The position numbers were made by a program, and so were the translations under genes. The notes under the pieces are model-generated. The model saw only the letters and a program-made list of their open reading frames with translations. It was not told the DNA's origin and ran no database searches. Shown here in pieces: positions 16,929 to 25,710 of a stretch of DNA of 64,000 bases (the stretch's first letter is position 1; each line of letters begins with the position of its first letter). Origin of the DNA: Rhizobium rosettiformans W3 (GTDB lineage: Bacteria > Pseudomonadota > Alphaproteobacteria > Rhizobiales > Rhizobiaceae); NCBI RefSeq assembly GCF_004912135.1, contig NZ_STGU01000010.1, positions 62,001 to 126,000 of the forward strand. Reading direction: 5' to 3'.

Positions 16929-17888
16929 ATGACCAGTATTATGACCAACGCGGCCGCCATGGCGGCGCTGCAGACGCTTCGTTCGATCGACAACAATCTC
17001 GAGACGACCCAGCGGCGCGTTTCCTCGGGTTACCGGGTTGAAACAGCAGCCGACAATGCCGGCTACTGGTCCATTGCCACCACGATGCGCTCCGACAATG
17101 CGGCGCTGTCGACTGTATCCGACGCGCTCGGCCTTGGCGCGGCGACCGTTGATACCGCTTACACGGCGCTCGACAACGTCGTCGACGTCATGTCCTCGAT
17201 CAAGGCGAAGCTCGTTGCAGCCAGCGAACCTGGCGTCGACAAGAACAAGATCAACGAGGAAATGACGCAGCTGAAGAACCAGCTGATCTCGGCGGCGCAG
17301 TCGGCGTCGTTCTCCGGCGAAAACTGGCTCTACAACACCAATGCCGCGCCCCTTGGCACCAAGCAGGTGGTTTCCTCCTTCGTCCGCGGCGCCGATGGCA
17401 GCGTACAGGTCACGACCCTCGATTTCGATACGGCGGAATCCGTCCTGATCGATATCCAGGACGCGTCCCAGGGCTTCCTCACCAAGGCGATCGACGCCGA
17501 TGCCCTGCGCAACACGGGCACAGGCGCACGTGATTACTACCTGCTCGACATGGGCGCACCTCCCGGCGGCACCGAGATTGCCATCGACACGACCACAGAC
17601 AAGGATACACTCGACGACATGATCGCTGTCGTCGACGATGTCATCCAGCAGTTGACCGACGCCGCGGCGACCCTCGGCGCGATCACCAGCCGTATCGAGA
17701 TGCAGGACAACTTCGTCTCCAACCTCATGGACGTGATCGACAAGGGTATCGGCCGTCTGGTCGACGCCGACATGAACGAGGAATCGACCCGCCTGAAGGC
17801 CCTGCAGACCCAGCAGCAGCTCGGCATTCAGGCTCTCTCGATCGCCAATACCAGCGCCGAGAAGCTCCTGACGCTCTTCCAGCGCTGA
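16929..17888 (+). CDS. Flagellin 4 (divergent paralogue)
   Basis: Flagellin of 319 aa starting MTSIMTNAAAMAALQTLRSI; the start at 16929 is chosen by alignment and by AGGGG upstream. The terminal helices match the others, but the N-terminal helix region (SSGYRVETAADNAGYWS) and the middle (about residues 140-235) differ most among the four. It may be a minor subunit. A GC hairpin without a T run (17896-17923) follows the stop. Confidence 0.95.
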   Translation: MTSIMTNAAAMAALQTLRSIDNNLETTQRRVSSGYRVETAADNAGYWSIATTMRSDNAALSTVSDALGLGAATVDTAYTALDNVVDVMSSIKAKLVAASEPGVDKNKINEEMTQLKNQLISAAQSASFSGENWLYNTNAAPLGTKQVVSSFVRGADGSVQVTTLDFDTAESVLIDIQDASQGFLTKAIDADALRNTGTGARDYYLLDMGAPPGGTEIAIDTTTDKDTLDDMIAVVDDVIQQLTDAAATLGAITSRIEMQDNFVSNLMDVIDKGIGRLVDADMNEESTRLKALQTQQQLGIQALSIANTSAEKLLTLFQR

Positions 17889-17895
17889 TGGTTGA

Positions 17896-17923
17896 AGCGC
17901 CGGATGCGAAGGCGTCCGGCGCT
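17896..17923 (+). terminator. Hairpin after flagellin 4
   Basis: AGCGCCGGA (17896-17904) pairs with TCCGGCGCT (17915-17923), with further inner pairs over a GAAG loop. There is no T run, so it may protect the 3' end or act with Rho rather than terminate alone. Confidence 0.5.
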
Positions 17924-18152
17924 CGCGTGCCGTTCTGGGGCAGGGGGCCGGAAACGTCATTCATCTTCGCGCAAGTTTGAACCCATAACGTCAGGAAGAG
18001 CACGTGGCAGCAATGCGCCCTGCGTGTCGAATGAGCTTCAAACTGTGTCGGAAGATGAGAGAACGCGTAACGGATATGCTGAAGTCTGATCTTCTTCAAA
18101 TGGAAGGCCTGCCATGCTGGTCTACCAACGTCGCCGATGGAGGCGATTGCCG

Positions 18153-18800
18153 ATGAGCATGCCGCTTGCCCGCTATCTCAAGGATTTCTCGACGACGGCT
18201 GCGCCACCGGCGCCACCTGCGCCGAGCTTCGATCTGCCGACCGTTGACGATTTCGATATGGATTTCCCGGCGCTGCCCGAACCGGAGCCCGTGGATATCG
18301 AGGCTGTCAGGCGGGAAGCCTTCGCAGAAGGCCACGAAGCGGGTGAAAAGGAAGCGACCGAGCGCCTGGAAGTCGAGCGTCAGGCTATGGAAATCGCCCA
18401 TGCCCAGGCACTGGCCGAACGTGACCAGAGGCTGCGCGACGAGTTTGCGGAACTGCTGGCGACCAAGCTGCCCGAAGTGATCCAGAAACTTTCCCTGGCC
18501 GTCAGCGAACAGGCGGCGCTAGCACTGGCGCCGGTTATCGGCGAAGCATTGGCCGACAAGGCGGTACAGGATCTTGCAGCCCTCCTTCAAACAGCAATAG
18601 CTGCGGGCGAGGCGGGAACGATCGAAGTCAAAGGTCCGCGCGCGCTGTTCCAGAAGCTCCAGTCGGAAATGCCGGACCATACTGAATTCTTGCGCCATGT
18701 CGAAGATCCGGACCTGGATCTGACTGCCGAGTTCGGTGACGCGGCACTCGTCACCCGTATTTCCGCCTTCACGGCGAGCCTGAAGAAAGTCCTGGCATGA
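18153..18800 (+). CDS. FliH-like flagellar export protein (divergent)
   Basis: The 215-aa product starts [12 protein letters not shown] after GGAGG (spacing about 9 nt); an upstream in-frame ATG at 18114 is less well supported. It has an acidic, Pro-rich N-terminus (residues 10-55), an alanine/glutamate-rich helix (about 60-120) including GHEAGEKEA, and a C-terminal domain with [22 protein letters not shown]. This layout (AFAEGHEAG helix then a V1-ATPase E-like domain) is that of FliH, the stator and regulator of FliI. It overlaps motB by 4 nt. No other fliH is in the window. Assignment is moderate. Confidence 0.65.
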   Translation: MSMPLARYLKDFSTTAAPPAPPAPSFDLPTVDDFDMDFPALPEPEPVDIEAVRREAFAEGHEAGEKEATERLEVERQAMEIAHAQALAERDQRLRDEFAELLATKLPEVIQKLSLAVSEQAALALAPVIGEALADKAVQDLAALLQTAIAAGEAGTIEVKGPRALFQKLQSEMPDHTEFLRHVEDPDLDLTAEFGDAALVTRISAFTASLKKVLA

Positions 18801-20131
18801 GTGACGAAAACCATCACCACGGCAAGAACGAGATCATCATCGTCAAGCGTCACAAGGGTGACCATGACGGTGCGCATGGTGGTGCCTGGAAGATCGCCTA
18901 TGCCGACTTCATGACCGCCATGATGGCCTTCTTCCTCGTGATGTGGCTCGTCAACGCCGCCAACGAAGAAACCAAGGCATCCGTCGCCAGCTACTTCAAT
19001 CCGATCAAGCTCTCCGACGAGAAGCCGACGGAGAAGGGGTTGGAAAAGCCCGTCGAAACCAGCGAGGGCGAGGAGAAGAAGGAGCGCTCCCAGGTCGACG
19101 AAGATCAGGACAAGGTTGGCTCGGCCGCAGCCACGGGCGAGGACCAGACTGCGTCCTCGGGCGATGAGGCGAACTACTCCGAAGCCGATTTCTTCGAAAA
19201 CCCCTATTCCGTTCTCGCAGAAATCGCTCAGGAAGTGGGCCAGCAGGCCAATGTTAGCGCCAAGGGGGAGGGCGGTGCCGCCGATTCCGGTCCCTCGACC
19301 GGCGCTCAGGGCGGCGAAGCCTATCGCGATCCCTTCGATCCTGATTTCTGGACCCAGCAGGTGCAGACGGCAAACGGCCCGCCCGGCGAGCCGACCGATG
19401 CACAGACACCGGCCGAACAGGCTGAGACCGCGCCGCAACTTCAGACAGAACCTGCGGATCCCTCGACTGAGCCCGCGCAGCAGATCGCCCTGGTTGTTCC
19501 CGGGCAGAGGCCGGTCGATCCGGCCACGCCTGCCGAAGCAATGAACGAGGGCAAACCGGCCGAGCCGGATATGCCGAAAAGCGAAGTCGGCGAGACGGAC
19601 AAGCCCGAGACACAGACTGAGGACAAGCCGGAAACCGCCAATGCCGAGGCGCAGTTCGAAGCGCAGCTCGCTGCCGCCGATCAACTGAAGGCCGAAATCG
19701 AGCAATCGATCGGCGGTGCCGCTGGCAAGCTTGCCGAAGGCCTGATCGTCACGCCCGCAGAAGGCGGTCTCCTCGTCACGATCAGCGATCAGAGCGACGC
19801 TGCCATGTTCAACGTCGGATCGGCCGTGCCCCGCCGCGAACTGGTGCTCGCCATGGAGCGGCTGGGCAAGCTCCTTCAGGAAAAGCCGGGCCGGATCGTC
19901 ATTCGCGGACATACGGACGGACGCCAGTTCAAGGGTACGGAAAACGACAACTGGCGGCTTTCCATGGCCCGCGCACACAGCGCCTATTACATGTTGGTCC
20001 GCGGCGGCTTGAGCGAGAACCGTGTCGAGCAGGTCTCGGGCTTTGCCGATCGACGTCTGCAGATTCCGGATGATCCGCTGGCTGACGCCAACCGCCGTAT
20101 CGAAATCCTCATCGAAGCGGATGAGGGGTGA
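18797..20131 (+). CDS. motB: Flagellar stator protein MotB
   Basis: MotB anchors the stator to peptidoglycan and carries the proton-binding aspartate. In this 444-aa protein the membrane segment [20 protein letters not shown] (about residues 33-52) contains that Asp. A long Glu/Pro/Ala-rich linker (about residues 75-290) is longer than in enteric MotB. The OmpA-like domain follows ([31 protein letters not shown]). It overlaps motC by 4 nt. Confidence 0.95.
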   Translation: MSDENHHHGKNEIIIVKRHKGDHDGAHGGAWKIAYADFMTAMMAFFLVMWLVNAANEETKASVASYFNPIKLSDEKPTEKGLEKPVETSEGEEKKERSQVDEDQDKVGSAAATGEDQTASSGDEANYSEADFFENPYSVLAEIAQEVGQQANVSAKGEGGAADSGPSTGAQGGEAYRDPFDPDFWTQQVQTANGPPGEPTDAQTPAEQAETAPQLQTEPADPSTEPAQQIALVVPGQRPVDPATPAEAMNEGKPAEPDMPKSEVGETDKPETQTEDKPETANAEAQFEAQLAAADQLKAEIEQSIGGAAGKLAEGLIVTPAEGGLLVTISDQSDAAMFNVGSAVPRRELVLAMERLGKLLQEKPGRIVIRGHTDGRQFKGTENDNWRLSMARAHSAYYMLVRGGLSENRVEQVSGFADRRLQIPDDPLADANRRIEILIEADEG

Positions 20132-21462
20132 GCATGGCCATTCGGCGACTGTCCCTCCTTTGCTCTGTGCTGTCTGGTCTGGCCGTGCTTGCGGCCGGAT
20201 CGTTCGGCCATGCGCAGCAGGTGGACGAGACGCTCGAGCCGTACCGCATGCTCCGCTCCCTGCAATTCGTGCAGGACACCGTCGTCCGGGGCGACCATTC
20301 CGCTGCGGACATGCAGCGCTTTATGCTGGGCACGATCGACGAGCGGCTGCGCACGGCGGACCCGAAGACCTTCCAGGATCCCCGCAATGTCGATGCGGCG
20401 CTCATCTATGCCATGAGCGGGGGCAACCCCGCGACGCTCGAATATCTCGTTGCGCGCGACATCGACGGTAACTTCGACAACCGCGTCAGCGACGCCTTGC
20501 GTAAGTATCTGAGCGGCAAGGGTACACTGATTGCGAAGACGCTCGGCGATATGGCCGTTGAATACAAGAACGCCAAGATCGGCCCCTATCTCGCCCTGGT
20601 CGCCGGCAATGTCACCTTGACCAAGGATCCTGCGGCGGCCTTGAAGTTCTACGACTGGGCCCGTCTGACCGCACCCGGCACGATCGTTGAGGAGGCTGCC
20701 CTGCGCCGTTCGCTCGCCGTCGCAGTCGATGCCAAGATCGTCGACAAGGCGTCCCTCTACGCCAATGGCTACGCCCGCCGCTTCCTCTATTCTCCCTATG
20801 CCAGCCAGTTCGCCGATCTCTTCGTGCGCTTCGTGGTCGAGCATTACGAGGTCTTGAAGCCCGAAGATATCGATGCGACGCTCGGCTACATGGATGTCGA
20901 CCGGCGCCGGGAAGTCTATCTCCGCGTTGCCCGTGAGGCCGCAATCGCCGGCCGCAAGGAACTGGCGACAATGGCTGCCGAACAGGCAAAACTGCTCTCG
21001 GGCAGCGAGGAAGGTGCAGACGCTCTCGCCAGGCTCTATGGCAGCCTCGTCGGCGTGCCGACGGAAAACGTCGATGACGCCATGGCTGTGCTGATGACCA
21101 TCCCGGAAGAGGCGCTTTCGCCTCGGGACCGCGCTCTGAGGCAGGCCGCCGAGACGGTTGCCAAGGAGGTTCTGCGCAAGCCGGAGCCTGCGCAAAAGCC
21201 GCAATTGCCGCCGGCTGAGGTCTCCGCCGAAAGCGCAGCCCTCGAAGCCGCAGCGGCCGATCAGGATCTTCAGGATCCCTTCGCCCAACCGCAACAGACC
21301 GAAAGCGCTTTGCCCGAAGCGGAGGTTCAGCCTGCAGCCGCAGCGCCGGAAACGCCGCCTGCCGAGCAGGCCGAGATTGATCCGGAACTGCGCACTTTCG
21401 TCGAGACGGGCCGGTCCAAACTCGATGCCATTGATGATCTTCTCCAGAAAGAAGGCCCCTGA
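20128..21462 (+). CDS. motC: Periplasmic motility protein MotC
   Basis: MotC is a rhizobial periplasmic protein that works with MotB and is stabilised by MotE. The 444-aa product has a signal peptide (cleavage near GHAQQ, about residue 30), an all-helical body and a C-terminal Ala/Pro/Glu-rich tail (about residues 345-415). The gene order motB-motC-fliK is that of S. meliloti. It overlaps motB and ends 2 nt before fliK. Confidence 0.9.
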   Translation: MSMAIRRLSLLCSVLSGLAVLAAGSFGHAQQVDETLEPYRMLRSLQFVQDTVVRGDHSAADMQRFMLGTIDERLRTADPKTFQDPRNVDAALIYAMSGGNPATLEYLVARDIDGNFDNRVSDALRKYLSGKGTLIAKTLGDMAVEYKNAKIGPYLALVAGNVTLTKDPAAALKFYDWARLTAPGTIVEEAALRRSLAVAVDAKIVDKASLYANGYARRFLYSPYASQFADLFVRFVVEHYEVLKPEDIDATLGYMDVDRRREVYLRVAREAAIAGRKELATMAAEQAKLLSGSEEGADALARLYGSLVGVPTENVDDAMAVLMTIPEEALSPRDRALRQAAETVAKEVLRKPEPAQKPQLPPAEVSAESAALEAAAADQDLQDPFAQPQQTESALPEAEVQPAAAAPETPPAEQAEIDPELRTFVETGRSKLDAIDDLLQKEGP

Positions 21463-21464
21463 CC

Positions 21465-22883
21465 ATGATGGACGCACTTTCAGCTCCCAGAATGCCCGTT
21501 TCGGATGGCGCAGCGTCGCCATCGGCCGCCGGCCGAGCGGACAAGTCCGAAGACGGTGGCAGCTTCTCGAAGGTGCTGTCGAGTTCGGGCGAGCAGGAGC
21601 GCGGCGCATCGAAGGAGCGTAAGGCGGAAGACGACACGGCAAGTGTTGAGACCGAGGCCGATCGCCCACAGACCAAGGGCACCACGCGCAGTGCAGACGC
21701 CCAGATGCTCACCATCGACGATGCGCTGCTGGCAGAACTCGAAGCTCTGCCCGACGACGTCTCCATGGGCGATCTTGTTCGGCTTCTCGCCAATGCCAAG
21801 GGGCAGGCCAAGGGCAAGGGTGACGCAAAGCTGGGCGATGAACCGCAGGTCGAGATCGAGGGGCTCGATCCGGCACTGAAAGCCCAGCTTGCCAAGGCCA
21901 TGGCCGCCGTTCGCGACCGCCAGGGGGCAGAGGCTGGCGACGAGACCAGCGCCGATCTGTCGACGACTGATGGTGCAGGTTCAGACGCGAAGGCTTCCGA
22001 CCTTGCAGATATTCTCCAGCTTCTGGTCGGTGGAGAGACGAAGCTGACGGAGAAAGGCGAGGAAATCGGCAAGGGCGACAAGAACGCCAAGGACGAGAAT
22101 AAGGCGGCGAACGGTCTAATGACTGCGATCGCCAGTGAAGAACAGGCAGACGCATCCACTGCCGATGGCGGGGACGCTGATGGTGACCGGGATTTCCGTT
22201 TCGTGAGGGCGGACGGCAAGGGGCAGTCTCTCTTCCTGCGGAGCGAAGGCGCAGCGGGTTCTGAACAGTCCGAGGCAAAGGCGGTCGAGACGGTCACCGT
22301 GGTCGACAGCCGCCGTTACATCGCGCCGGTGTCGACTACCAACGCGGCGTCCATTTCGGCTGCCATGCTGGGCGACAGCGAGTGGGTCGGTGCCATGTCT
22401 CCCGGCTCTGAGCTTGCCAATGCCGCAACCCTGTCGAGCCAGGGCAAGGTCGTACACACTTTGAAGATCCAGATGACGCCGATCGAGCTGGGCAGCGTGA
22501 CGGCCACACTGCGGCTGTCGGGTGAGGAACTCAGCGTCCAGCTGACGGTCGACAACCCCGCGGCCCTGCGTCAGTTGCAGAACGATCAGAGTGATATCCT
22601 GAAGGCGCTGCGCGCCCAGGGTCTGGTTGTCGATCAGGTTCAGGTGAACATGCAGGTCGCAACAGTCGACCGCAGTGCCGACACGAGCCAGAACGGACCA
22701 CAGGGCCAGCAGCCTGGCCAGCAGCAGTCCTTCCAGGCAGGCAGTCAGGGTGGCGGCGAACGACAGAGCCAGGGTGAAATGGCAGGCGGTGGAGCGAGGG
22801 TGGCAGATGAGCGTTTGGTCCAAGCAGCGGATACTCCAGCTTCCGACGCTCGCAGCACTCGCCCTGGTCAGCTTTACATCTGA
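21465..22883 (+). CDS. fliK: Flagellar hook-length control protein FliK (rhizobial MotD)
   Basis: FliK measures hook length and switches export specificity. The rhizobial protein was first called MotD. The 472-aa product is hydrophilic and disordered over most of its length, with the FliK C-terminal domain at about residues 325-405 (IQMTPIELGSVTATLRLSGE, LRQLQNDQSDILKALRAQG). The tail is Gln/Gly-rich. Its last 77 nt overlap the next gene in another frame. Confidence 0.9.
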   Translation: MMDALSAPRMPVSDGAASPSAAGRADKSEDGGSFSKVLSSSGEQERGASKERKAEDDTASVETEADRPQTKGTTRSADAQMLTIDDALLAELEALPDDVSMGDLVRLLANAKGQAKGKGDAKLGDEPQVEIEGLDPALKAQLAKAMAAVRDRQGAEAGDETSADLSTTDGAGSDAKASDLADILQLLVGGETKLTEKGEEIGKGDKNAKDENKAANGLMTAIASEEQADASTADGGDADGDRDFRFVRADGKGQSLFLRSEGAAGSEQSEAKAVETVTVVDSRRYIAPVSTTNAASISAAMLGDSEWVGAMSPGSELANAATLSSQGKVVHTLKIQMTPIELGSVTATLRLSGEELSVQLTVDNPAALRQLQNDQSDILKALRAQGLVVDQVQVNMQVATVDRSADTSQNGPQGQQPGQQQSFQAGSQGGGERQSQGEMAGGGARVADERLVQAADTPASDARSTRPGQLYI

Positions 22884-23388
22884 CGCCGACGCCAGCCTGC
22901 GTGACTGCGAGGGCGCAATCAGCGCCGCCGCGGCCAAATACGGCATCCCTGAAGGCATACTCTATTCGGTTGGTCTGACGGAGACGGGGCGCAAGGGTAG
23001 CCTTCAACCCTACGCCATGAATGTCGAAGGCAAGGCCTATTACTTCGACGGGCTCGAGGAGGCGCTCGAAGGCTTTCAGCGCGCCAGGGAGAGCGGCGCC
23101 GTTCTCATCGACGTCGGCTGCATGCAGATCAACCAGCACTTCCATGGGGAGCATTTCACCTCCGTCGAAGCCATGTTCGACCCGAGGCGCAACGTGGAAT
23201 ACGCCGCGCGCTTCCTCAGCAATCTGCACAGCCGTCACGAGACCTGGACGATGGCGGTCGCCAGATACCACGCAGGACCGAACAATGACCCCGCGCAGAA
23301 GCGCTATGTGTGTCGGGTCATCGCCAATCTTGTGGCAACGGGCTATGGAAACTGGACGCCCAATGCGCGACAATTTTGCGGTGAATAA
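22807..23388 (+). CDS. Lytic transglycosylase, probable rod-penetration enzyme
   Basis: The 193-aa product starts MSVWSKQRILQLPTLAALAL, a signal peptide ending near DADA (about residue 28). It shows a transglycosylase fold pattern: YSVGLTETGR with the likely catalytic Glu, then VGCMQINQHFHG and the AVARYHAG motif. The ATG at 22807 follows GGAGCGAGGG and lies inside fliK. Such enzymes open peptidoglycan for the rod. The FlgJ-like gene at 33224 lacks a muramidase domain, so this enzyme probably supplies that activity. Confidence 0.82.
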   Translation: MSVWSKQRILQLPTLAALALVSFTSDADASLRDCEGAISAAAAKYGIPEGILYSVGLTETGRKGSLQPYAMNVEGKAYYFDGLEEALEGFQRARESGAVLIDVGCMQINQHFHGEHFTSVEAMFDPRRNVEYAARFLSNLHSRHETWTMAVARYHAGPNNDPAQKRYVCRVIANLVATGYGNWTPNARQFCGE

Positions 23389-23562
23389 CAGCCAGTGGTT
23401 GTTTGACAGCTATGATTGTGCCGATTTGCCAAATGTGGCGAGACTGCGATGCAGGGGTGCAGGGCAAGACCTTGTGCGAAACTTGCGTTAACTTTTCCAC
23501 CGAAAAATAGTGCCGACAGTGCGCTGCATCTACTATATCTAGTTCAAATCGGCACCCAATGG

Positions 23563-23578
23563 TTAATCAATCGTTAAT
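23563..23578 (+). promoter_or_regulatory. CtrA-type site upstream of rem
   Basis: TTAATCAATCGTTAA at 23563-23577 matches TTAA-N7-TTAA, followed by T instead of the consensus C. Another GGTTAAG lies at 23585-23591. The site is about 90 nt before the rem start, in the 280-bp gap that should hold the rem promoter. It suggests cell-cycle input into the motility regulator. Confidence 0.55.
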
Positions 23579-23668
23579 TACTATGGTTAAGTTTTCCTAG
23601 TTGTTCGTGAATCCTCCGATTCGTACGCATTGTGCATCGAAACACCACACTGATTCGGAGGCGGACGA

Positions 23669-24340
23669 ATGATCGTAGTGGTTGATGAGCGCGAGCTCGT
23701 TAAGGACGGATACACATCACTATTTGGGCGCGAGGGCATTCCCTCGACGGGTTTCGACCCACGCGAGTTCGGGGAATGGGTCAATACGGCCGCTGATTCC
23801 GACATCGCGGCGGTCGAAGCCTTCCTGCTCGGACAGGGCGAGGCGACACTCGAATTGCCGCGGGCAATTCGCGATCGGACCCAGGCGCCGGTGATCGCAG
23901 TCAGCGATCAGCCATCCCTGGAGGCGACACTGGCACTCTTCGACTGCGGCGTCGATGACGTGGTTCGCAAGCCGGTTCATCCTCGTGAAATCCTGGCACG
24001 CGCTGCGGCAATCCGCCGGCGTCTGCGGGCAATCACCAACTTCACCGAGATCGGTCCGATCAAGGTTTTCTCTGACGGCCGCGATCCCGAGATCGCCGGC
24101 GACGTCTTCCCCCTGCCGCGCCGCGAGCGCCGCATCCTCGAATATTTGGTCTCCAACCGCGGTCGTCGCGTCTCGAAGACCCAGATCTTCAATGCGATCT
24201 ACGGCATCTTCGACGAGGAAGTCGAAGAGAACGTCGTCGAGAGCCACATCTCCAAGCTGCGCAAGAAGCTGCGCAAGAAGCTCGGTTTCGACCCCGTCGA
24301 TTCCAAACGCTTCCTCGGTTACTGCATCGACTGGAGCTGA
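23669..24340 (+). CDS. rem: Motility transcription activator Rem (OmpR family)
   Basis: Rem activates flagellar and chemotaxis genes in S. meliloti during exponential growth. The 223-aa product has an N-terminal receiver-like domain (MIVVVDERE) and a C-terminal OmpR-type winged helix (about residues 120-223: [33 protein letters not shown]). The strand that should carry the phosphorylated Asp reads [11 protein letters not shown], with no Asp, while the Lys near residue 105 (RKPV) remains. It is thus a probable phosphorylation-independent regulator. It is single in its transcript, between a 280-bp gap and a terminator. Confidence 0.9.
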   Translation: MIVVVDERELVKDGYTSLFGREGIPSTGFDPREFGEWVNTAADSDIAAVEAFLLGQGEATLELPRAIRDRTQAPVIAVSDQPSLEATLALFDCGVDDVVRKPVHPREILARAAAIRRRLRAITNFTEIGPIKVFSDGRDPEIAGDVFPLPRRERRILEYLVSNRGRRVSKTQIFNAIYGIFDEEVEENVVESHISKLRKKLRKKLGFDPVDSKRFLGYCIDWS

Positions 24341-24352
24341 TCATTGCATGCC

Positions 24353-24382
24353 GCGGCCGCCCTTGAGCGGCCGCAGTTTTTT
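24353..24382 (+). terminator. Terminator after rem
   Basis: GCGGCCGC at 24353-24360 pairs with the same palindrome at 24367-24374 over a 6-nt loop, then six T residues (24377-24382). It begins 12 nt after the rem stop and separates rem from flgE. Confidence 0.88.
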
Positions 24383-24483
24383 CCTCGCCGCGAGGTGAAA
24401 ACTTGAAGGGCCCTCGAGCCAGACAGCTTCACGCAAGGCCCACCTCATACTCTCCCCATTGACTACAAAACGAGGATTTTGAC

Positions 24484-25689
24484 ATGAGCCTTTACGGAAC
24501 CATGCGAACGGGTGTCTCCGGCATGAACGCCCAGTCGAACCGGCTGAGCACTGTCGCTGACAACATCGCCAATTCCAGCACCGTTGGCTACAAGAAGGCC
24601 TCGGTGCAGTTTTCATCCATGATTTTGCCGGCCACGAACGGCGCCTACAATTCCGGTGGCGTCGAAACGGATGTCCGCTACTCGATTTCGAGCCAGGGCA
24701 CTTTCAGTTACACCACCTCGACGACCGACCTCGCCATCAACGGCGACGGCTTCTTCATCGTCAAGGGTGACGATGGCACCCCTTACATGACCCGCGCTGG
24801 CTCCTTCGTCCTGCAGGACGACGGCACGCTCAAGAACACCGCAGGCTACACCCTGCAGGGCTACGAATACGATTCGAATGTCGATCCGACGATCGTCGTC
24901 AACGGTTTCGACGGTCTCGAGCCGGTTGACCTTTCCGGTTCCGGGATCTCGGCCGTCGCATCGACATCTGGTGCGTTGAACGTCAACCTGCCGAACTCGC
25001 TGGCTGTTGGCGAGCAGAAGACCACGTCCTTGAAGGTCTATGACAGCCAGGGAACGAGCCGCCTGATCACCTTCACTTACGAGAAGACGGCGGACAACGA
25101 GTGGGAAGTCTCGGCGGTGGAAGCCGACGGCGGCACCACGGTCGTCACCCCGACCCTGCTTCAGTTCGACACCGATGGAAATCTCGTGAGCCCGGTTCCG
25201 GCCCAGCTAGATATCCTGACCTACAACATCGCCGGTGCGACGGTCGAAAACATCGCGCTTGATATCGGCAACACCACGCAGCTCGCCTCCGACTTCTCTG
25301 TCGAAGAAGGTGAAGTCGACGGTAACGCCGCGTCGAAGGTCAAGGGCTACGAAATCGACGACAAGGGCATTGTCTCGATCGCCTATGAAAATGGCGACCT
25401 GGTGCCGAAGTTCCGCGTCGCGCTTGCCAGCGTCCAGAGCCCCGACAACCTCAATCCAGTGGCTGGCAACATGTACACCCAGTCCAACGATTCAGGCGTC
25501 GTCATCCTCGGCTACGCCGGCTCCAGCGGCTTCGGTACGATCCTGTCCGGCGCTCTCGAAGACTCCAACGTGGATGTCGCCGAAGAGCTCACGGCCATGA
25601 TCGAGTCCCAGCGGAATTACACCGCAAACTCCAAGGTTTTCCAGACGGGCTCCGAGTTGATGGAAGTCCTGGTCAACCTGAAGAGATAA
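24484..25689 (+). CDS. flgE: Flagellar hook protein FlgE
   Basis: FlgE builds the hook. The 401-aa product begins MSLYGTMRTGVSGMNAQSNR, carries ADNIANSSTVGYKKASVQF and ends with EDSNVDVAEELTAMIESQRN, all typical of the family. GAGGA lies 8 nt before the ATG. It opens the hook/filament-junction operon flgE-flgK-flgL-flaF-flbT-flgD. Confidence 0.96.
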   Translation: MSLYGTMRTGVSGMNAQSNRLSTVADNIANSSTVGYKKASVQFSSMILPATNGAYNSGGVETDVRYSISSQGTFSYTTSTTDLAINGDGFFIVKGDDGTPYMTRAGSFVLQDDGTLKNTAGYTLQGYEYDSNVDPTIVVNGFDGLEPVDLSGSGISAVASTSGALNVNLPNSLAVGEQKTTSLKVYDSQGTSRLITFTYEKTADNEWEVSAVEADGGTTVVTPTLLQFDTDGNLVSPVPAQLDILTYNIAGATVENIALDIGNTTQLASDFSVEEGEVDGNAASKVKGYEIDDKGIVSIAYENGDLVPKFRVALASVQSPDNLNPVAGNMYTQSNDSGVVILGYAGSSGFGTILSGALEDSNVDVAEELTAMIESQRNYTANSKVFQTGSELMEVLVNLKR

Positions 25690-25710
25690 TCGAAAGAGTA
25701 GGTTAGTCCT

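Noticed and set aside
13087..17888. Tandem flagellins as a phase-variation or recombination cassette
   Set aside because: All four genes are complete, in the same direction, each with its own leader; no invertible repeats or recombinase gene were seen.
20612..22297. Serine-rich 561-codon minus-strand frame over motC and fliK
   Set aside because: Typical composition of an antisense frame of Asp/Glu/Ala-rich genes; no start signal.
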